64,000 nucleotides of DNA, from assembly GCA_030248215.1 (NCBI GenBank), contig JASANG010000837.1, positions 55,326 through 119,325 of the forward strand. Direction: 5' to 3'. Positions 61,301-64,000 of the stretch are shown here, piece by piece. The translations under genes were made by a program, and so were the position numbers. The stretch's first letter is position 1. Every line of letters starts with the position of its first letter. Source of the DNA: Enoplolaimus lenunculus. Taxonomy: Eukaryota > Nematoda > Enoplea > Enoplida > Thoracostomopsidae. The notes below the pieces were generated by a model that worked only from the letters and a program-made list of their open reading frames with translations, was not told the DNA's origin and did no database searches.

Positions 61301-61690
61301 TTACACCGAATACCGGAACCGGATGCGAGTTTTTGCTGGATAGTAAACCGGAGCCGGATATCCGGTCGCACCCTGCTGCGAAATACTGCGATTTTAGTTA
61401 CAAATATATATATCATAGTTACTACGAAGTCCTCACAAAGTGGTCAGCAATAATTATTCGGCAAAAAGCATATAAAACAGCTAACGTTGTACGTAGTGGC
61501 TGTGGTTCATAAAATCTAGGTTTGAGAATATGTATACAAACAAACCTTCACTGTCAGTCGAATGCGTATCGCGATCATTGAGAATTGTGGTTATTGGATC
61601 GATATGAGGTTCATTATTATGTTGTGAAAAGAATTTTTCAGCACTACTGCCACCACCTCTACCGCAACTGATTTCATCACGTTTGGACAT
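52315..61690 (-). CDS. Adiponectin receptor / PAQR family seven-TM protein, complete, 8 exons
   Basis: Exons in transcript order: 61690-61546, 60675-60449, 59976-59842, 59022-58851, 58237-58057, 54282-54095, 53685-53492, 52515-52315. Phases join to 480 residues plus stop. Residues 1-160 are a divergent cytoplasmic N-terminus; the family signature then runs AKEHAGQFVKR, VWDAGWRATHF, LPDWLQDNDFIHKGHRPPLP, SIFRIHTETGNIWSHMLG. The zinc site is intact: His272 (AFHTVHCHSER), His418 and His422 (FQSHQIFHLFVVV), with Asp289 (LDYCGITMLIVGS). The spacings 272-289 and 272-418 equal those of human AdipoR1 (191-208, 191-337). Seven membrane helices follow the usual order. These receptors have a ceramidase-type zinc centre and act in lipid and membrane homeostasis. 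The exon 2 to 3 junction (CAA-GTATTG) is the least certain; reading through would stop four codons on. Introns hold several hAT insertions. Confidence 0.92.
52566..52578 (+). repeat. Run of 13 G
   Basis: An uninterrupted G tract in the last intron of the adiponectin receptor gene, on the non-transcribed strand sense. Such runs are often length-variable and are error-prone in sequencing. Confidence 0.9.
54531..55972 (+). mobile_element. hAT-like MITE interrupted by a second hAT element
   Basis: The left end is CAGGGTCCAACCGGAATTAC and the right end CCTTAATTCCGGTTGCACCC then TG. The flanks GCGCAAAG and GAGCAAAA agree at 6 of 8 positions. About 400 bp belong to the outer element; its inner sequence (GTTGAACATAGGTATTGACA) matches, inverted, the copy at 57467-57871. 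The remainder, 54755-55802, is the nested insert plus its duplication. Confidence 0.85.
54755..55794 (+). mobile_element. hAT transposon remnant, nested, with transposase C-terminal piece
   Basis: It starts CAGGGATGGGAGTCTCGG and ends ACCGAACCGCCCATCCTG; flanks TTGTCAAG and TGGTCAAG agree at 7 of 8. Both ends carry CGAGACC/GGTCTCGG words. A piece at about 55069-55200 on the + strand encodes LAWWQINHTSFPWIAALACK then YLCISPTSTDS, which resembles the hAT dimerisation domain (the L.WW......P.la.la...L.ipatS pattern). The usual SERxFS continuation is replaced by TDSKHYG, and the catalytic region is absent, so this is an internally deleted, inactive copy. Confidence 0.85.
56286..56302 (-). mobile_element. 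Isolated transposon end, AAGGGTGGCGCTATACT type
   Basis: AGTATAGCGCCACCCTT is the exact reverse complement of the words at 50904-50920. The partner end of this copy was not found; the GC-richer segment 56060-56260 to its left is probably its interior. It lies in intron 5 of the adiponectin receptor gene. Confidence 0.45.
57467..57871 (-). mobile_element. hAT-like MITE with perfect 8-bp duplication CTGGTAGG
   Basis: It is 405 bp, flanked by CTGGTAGG at 57459-57466 and 57872-57879. Its ends are CAGGGTGTAACCGGAATTCC and GTAATTCCGGTTGCACCCTG. The right arm has three tandem AATTCCGGTTCCGGTAAAAT units. It lies in intron 5 of the adiponectin receptor gene and directly abuts an older decayed end (GGTGAAACCCTGG) to its left. 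Confidence 0.92.
59187..59626 (+). mobile_element. hAT-like MITE in adiponectin receptor intron 3
   Basis: The ends are CAGGGTGTGACCGGATAGTA and ACCGGATATCCGGTTGCACT then CTG. Flanks ATTTTAGT and ATTACAGT agree at 6 of 8. The arms consist of GGATACCGGAT-like words typical of a GGATATCC subtype. Confidence 0.8.
60900..61375 (+). mobile_element. hAT-like MITE in adiponectin receptor intron 1
   Basis: The ends are CAGGGTGCGACCGGATCGCG and CGGATATCCGGTCGCACCCT then G. Flanks CTTCGAAA and CTGCGAAA agree at 7 of 8. It is the closest relative of the 59187 copy, sharing GGATACCGGATCCGG-type arms. Confidence 0.85.
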
Positions 61691-61880
61691 TTCAATTTTT
61701 AAATTATAATCACACTACCATGATATACGAATGAATGTTTCCTTTATGAAAATTCTAAAAGAAACTCCGTCGAATGCGCATCACGATCATTAGATATTGT
61801 GGTCATTGGATCAATATAATGTTCATTATTATATTATCAAAAAATTTTCAGTACTACTGCCACCTTGTCAACCGCAGCTC
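61691..61880 (-). pseudogene. Degenerate tandem duplicate of adiponectin receptor exon 1
   Basis: Bases about 61765-61965 repeat 61558-61758: the words CGAATGCGYATCRCGATCAT, GTTCATTATTATRTTRT, ACTACTGCCACC and TACCATGATATACG occur in both in the same order. In the upstream copy the start codon has changed (AAGTCC for ATGTCC) and stops interrupt the frame, so it cannot act as an alternative coding first exon. It may still hold promoter sequence. Confidence 0.8.
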
Positions 61881-61965
61881 ATTTCAACATGTTTGGACTT
61901 GTCAATTTTCAAATTACGTATACTTACACTACCATGATATACGTATGTCTCCCTTATAAAAATTC

Positions 61966-62900
61966 TAAAATCCAAAGGTTAAGTAGACCACGAATTTATA
62001 GCTAAATTTTCCACCTGCAGGAGTGCCGGTAAATTCATACCTACGCATGTATTTCACAATATATAACTTCGAAACAACTTCTGCTGAACTTGAGAACATC
62101 CGAAAATAGAAGTGTTAAATCACAAATTTTTAAATGTCCAAACTGAATGTTTAACAATAAAATACGAACAGCTTAAATTTTTCCCGCATGCATGTCAGTG
62201 GATTTTTTGAGTAGCAGTTTCCTTGCCATGTTTTGCAATCGCAGTTTTGGGTGTGGGAATTGCACATTTTGCTTTTTAGTCAACAGTAATTTACTTAACC
62301 AGCACATCAGGAATACAAGATTAATAAAGAAACTCAGAACTGAAAGACGGTCAAACTATGCAAATAACTTTTTCCTCTTGTGACCAAGTTTATTAAGCCA
62401 CACTTACAAGAAGCAATTTCAGTGGCATACATAACACTTCCACTACTATACAACGGCTTGTGTTTGCACCTAGTGCTGCATATGCGATATGCTAAAACCG
62501 CCAGCATATGGTCGACATATGGCCAACGATAGAAGCAGTTGGAGAGGTGGCCCACGGGGCACAATAGCAGAGTGTTAGCTCAAGGATTCGTATGCTTGAG
62601 GGTTCGATTACCCATCCTGAGGCCTACTTTTTCAGCTGTTTACTAAAAATGTCTTAAGTTCTCTACCGTACCTGCTTAGACTGACATAAGAGCTACGTAG
62701 CGGATGCAGAGGCAAATTACTGCTCGTTGAACCAGGCAGTTAGTCTAAAATAGGATGAACGGTCAAGGGACAATTTCAGTGAACATTGGAACATGCAAGC
62801 ATTTGAATGGAAATACAATTAAAAATCCCAGCCAACAAGTCATTTTAATTCAGTAAACATATACTTTTGCGCAACTCAATTACTTAACAGTGCTCATGCT
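61966..62900. other. Spacer with one tRNA-like repeat
   Basis: At about 62556-62630 (+), TAGCAGAGTGTTAGCTCAAG and GAGGGTTCGATTACCC are placed like A and B boxes, and AGGCCTACTTTTTCAGCTG follows. The acceptor stem is not complete, so it is a tRNA-derived repeat and not a clear tRNA gene. Nothing else recognised. Confidence 0.4.
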
Positions 62901-63039
62901 CAGGGCCGGATTAAGGTGGTGGGAGGCCCGGGGCCCATATGACCAGAAGGTCTGGGGCTGGTATGACTAGGAAGCCCGGGGCCCATCCGACTAGCATGCC
63001 ATTTTTAACCATAATTATTTTATGCATCAGAGCTTAAAG
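62901..63039 (+). mobile_element. Left end of another hAT-like element
   Basis: CAGGGCCGGATTAAGGTGG followed by GGGAGGCCCGGGGCCCAT and a second GCCCGGGGCCCATCC word is a familiar type of hAT terminus in animal genomes. No right end is visible before the LINE that follows. Confidence 0.5.
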
Positions 63040-63870
63040 TGATACATTTTAATGAAACAAATTGTACCAAAAGTACGAAACGAAATTTCGGCCCGGCGTC
63101 TTTTTATATCTGCTGATTTGTCTTTCTCTGATCACTGCAGCAAAATAATAGCTAAAGCTTCGCAAAAAATTGGGTTAATTATGCGTACCTTTTCAAATAG
63201 AGAAATCAAATTTATGACCTCTTTGTTTGTTTCTCATGTTAGACCACTTTTGGAATATGCCAGTGTTATTTGGTCTCCTTTGAATATTCAAGATATTGAT
63301 AATATTGAAAATATTCAACGTAGATTTACCAAAAGAATCAATGGACTACGTTATAAATCTTATTCTGATCGTCTTGTAGCCTGTAATTTACAGTCATTAG
63401 AACTAAGAAGAATTATATATGACTTAATTATGGTCTATAAGATAATACATCATGATGTTGAACTTAGTTTTGATGAATTTTTCTTATATGCGCCTAGCGT
63501 GGGTACGAGAGGAAATAGTTATAAATTATATCCTAGATTAACACGAAAAAGTAAAATATTACAGTCATTTAATTTTAGGGTTGTTAATTTTTGGAACAGC
63601 CTTCCTGAAGAAACTGTATGCATCTCCTCTGTGAATAAGTTTAGAGACAGTCTATCAGCGAACAGTAATTTACTGGACAGGTTTTTACAGGGGCGGGCAT
63701 TTAGAAACCAGTAGGTTTATAGCCCGTGGGTACTGCGTGGATTAAGCGTATTAAGATAAATTTTTAATTATTTTGGTGTTTGCTTTGTGTACTTATTCAT
63801 TCGTTTTAAATTATGATGGATATGTCCACGTTTAATAAATTTTTGTATTTGTATTTAAATTTACACTTAG
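63040..63870 (+). mobile_element. 5'-truncated LINE (Jockey/CR1-like), 3' end of the reverse transcriptase ORF
   Basis: An open frame of 220 codons to the stop at 63712-63714 encodes the region after the reverse transcriptase fingers and palm. Landmarks are FISADLSFSDHCSKI, SHVRPLLEYASVIWSPLN, IENIQRRFTKRI and NFRVVNFWNSLPEETV. This is the highly conserved C-terminal part of non-LTR retrotransposon polyproteins, normally followed by a short 3' untranslated region. After the stop there are about 150 bp ending near 63860 in AATAAATTTTTGTATTTGTA, a short A/T-rich tail typical of the CR1/Jockey group. The catalytic FADD-type motif and the endonuclease are missing by 5' truncation. The frame is uninterrupted, so this insertion is fairly young. 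Confidence 0.85.
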
Positions 63871-64000
63871 AGAAGTCACTTACGATTCCACCGAAGTCTA
63901 GACCTTTTTTGAAATCTGAAAATGGACGGTGCGGGACCCCGTTTTTTCTTTTTCTTACTTTTTCGACCAGGCTATTTTCCAAAAATATCTTTGAACATGT
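63871..64000. other. Window end, nothing recognised
   Basis: Short AT-rich sequence after the LINE tail. Confidence 0.4.

Noticed and set aside
1-64000. LTR retrotransposons, retrovirus-like or Polinton-type elements.
   Set aside because: I saw no long direct terminal repeats, capsid, envelope, integrase or protease-like coding in any frame. The only reverse transcriptase piece is of LINE type at 63040.

Overview
The window is a piece of an AT-rich animal nuclear genome. Genes are split by GT-AG introns whose phases join cleanly, and most of the remaining DNA is small DNA-transposon debris. I read three well-supported multi-exon genes: a complete collagen prolyl 4-hydroxylase alpha subunit (+, 25552-34653, 14 exons, 549 aa), a complete adiponectin receptor/PAQR protein (-, 61690-52315, 8 exons, 480 aa) and the 3' part of a C2H2-type zinc-finger protein (+, 4620-7483). 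I also read an ionotropic-receptor-like channel on one long exon (-, 14642-13374), a mucin-like single-pass membrane protein (-, 37503-36625), and a small four-transmembrane protein assembled from three short exons (+, 42464-46258). The species cannot be named from this sequence. A nematode is a reasonable guess: an acceptor-like site lies one base before the hydroxylase ATG, as for spliced-leader addition, one repeat family carries degenerate TTAGGC/GCCTAA runs, and the channel resembles nematode ligand-gated receptors. None of these is proof.

Layout. 1-4619: inverted minisatellite, a tRNA-derived repeat, miniature transposons and a fold-back element. 4620-7483: zinc-finger gene. 7484-13394: repeat-rich spacer with a tandem repeat at 8.7-9.3 kb. 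13374-14642: receptor-like channel, whose 3' end runs into a transposon terminus. 14643-25551: long gene-poor stretch with a perfect-looking 4 x 110 bp array. 25552-34653: prolyl hydroxylase. 34654-42463: repeats and the mucin-like gene. 42464-46258: four-TM gene. 46259-52314: gene-poor. 52315-61690: adiponectin receptor, with four hAT-type insertions in its introns plus a fifth nested inside one of them. 61691-64000: a degenerate copy of the receptor's first exon, another tRNA-like repeat, and a LINE 3' end.

The dominant theme is non-autonomous DNA transposons. One hAT-like group (ends CAGGGTGCAACCGG, 8-bp target duplications) recurs in many copies, several with both ends and matching 8-bp flanks visible. 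A second group has TA flanks and ends containing TTATTCGGGTCA. A third is a near-palindrome built from GAGTCAAATT blocks. A fourth carries the GCCTAA runs. Nesting among them gives relative ages. The genes show no operon-like functional grouping; they look like independent neighbours. I saw no rRNA, CRISPR, or retrovirus-like element.
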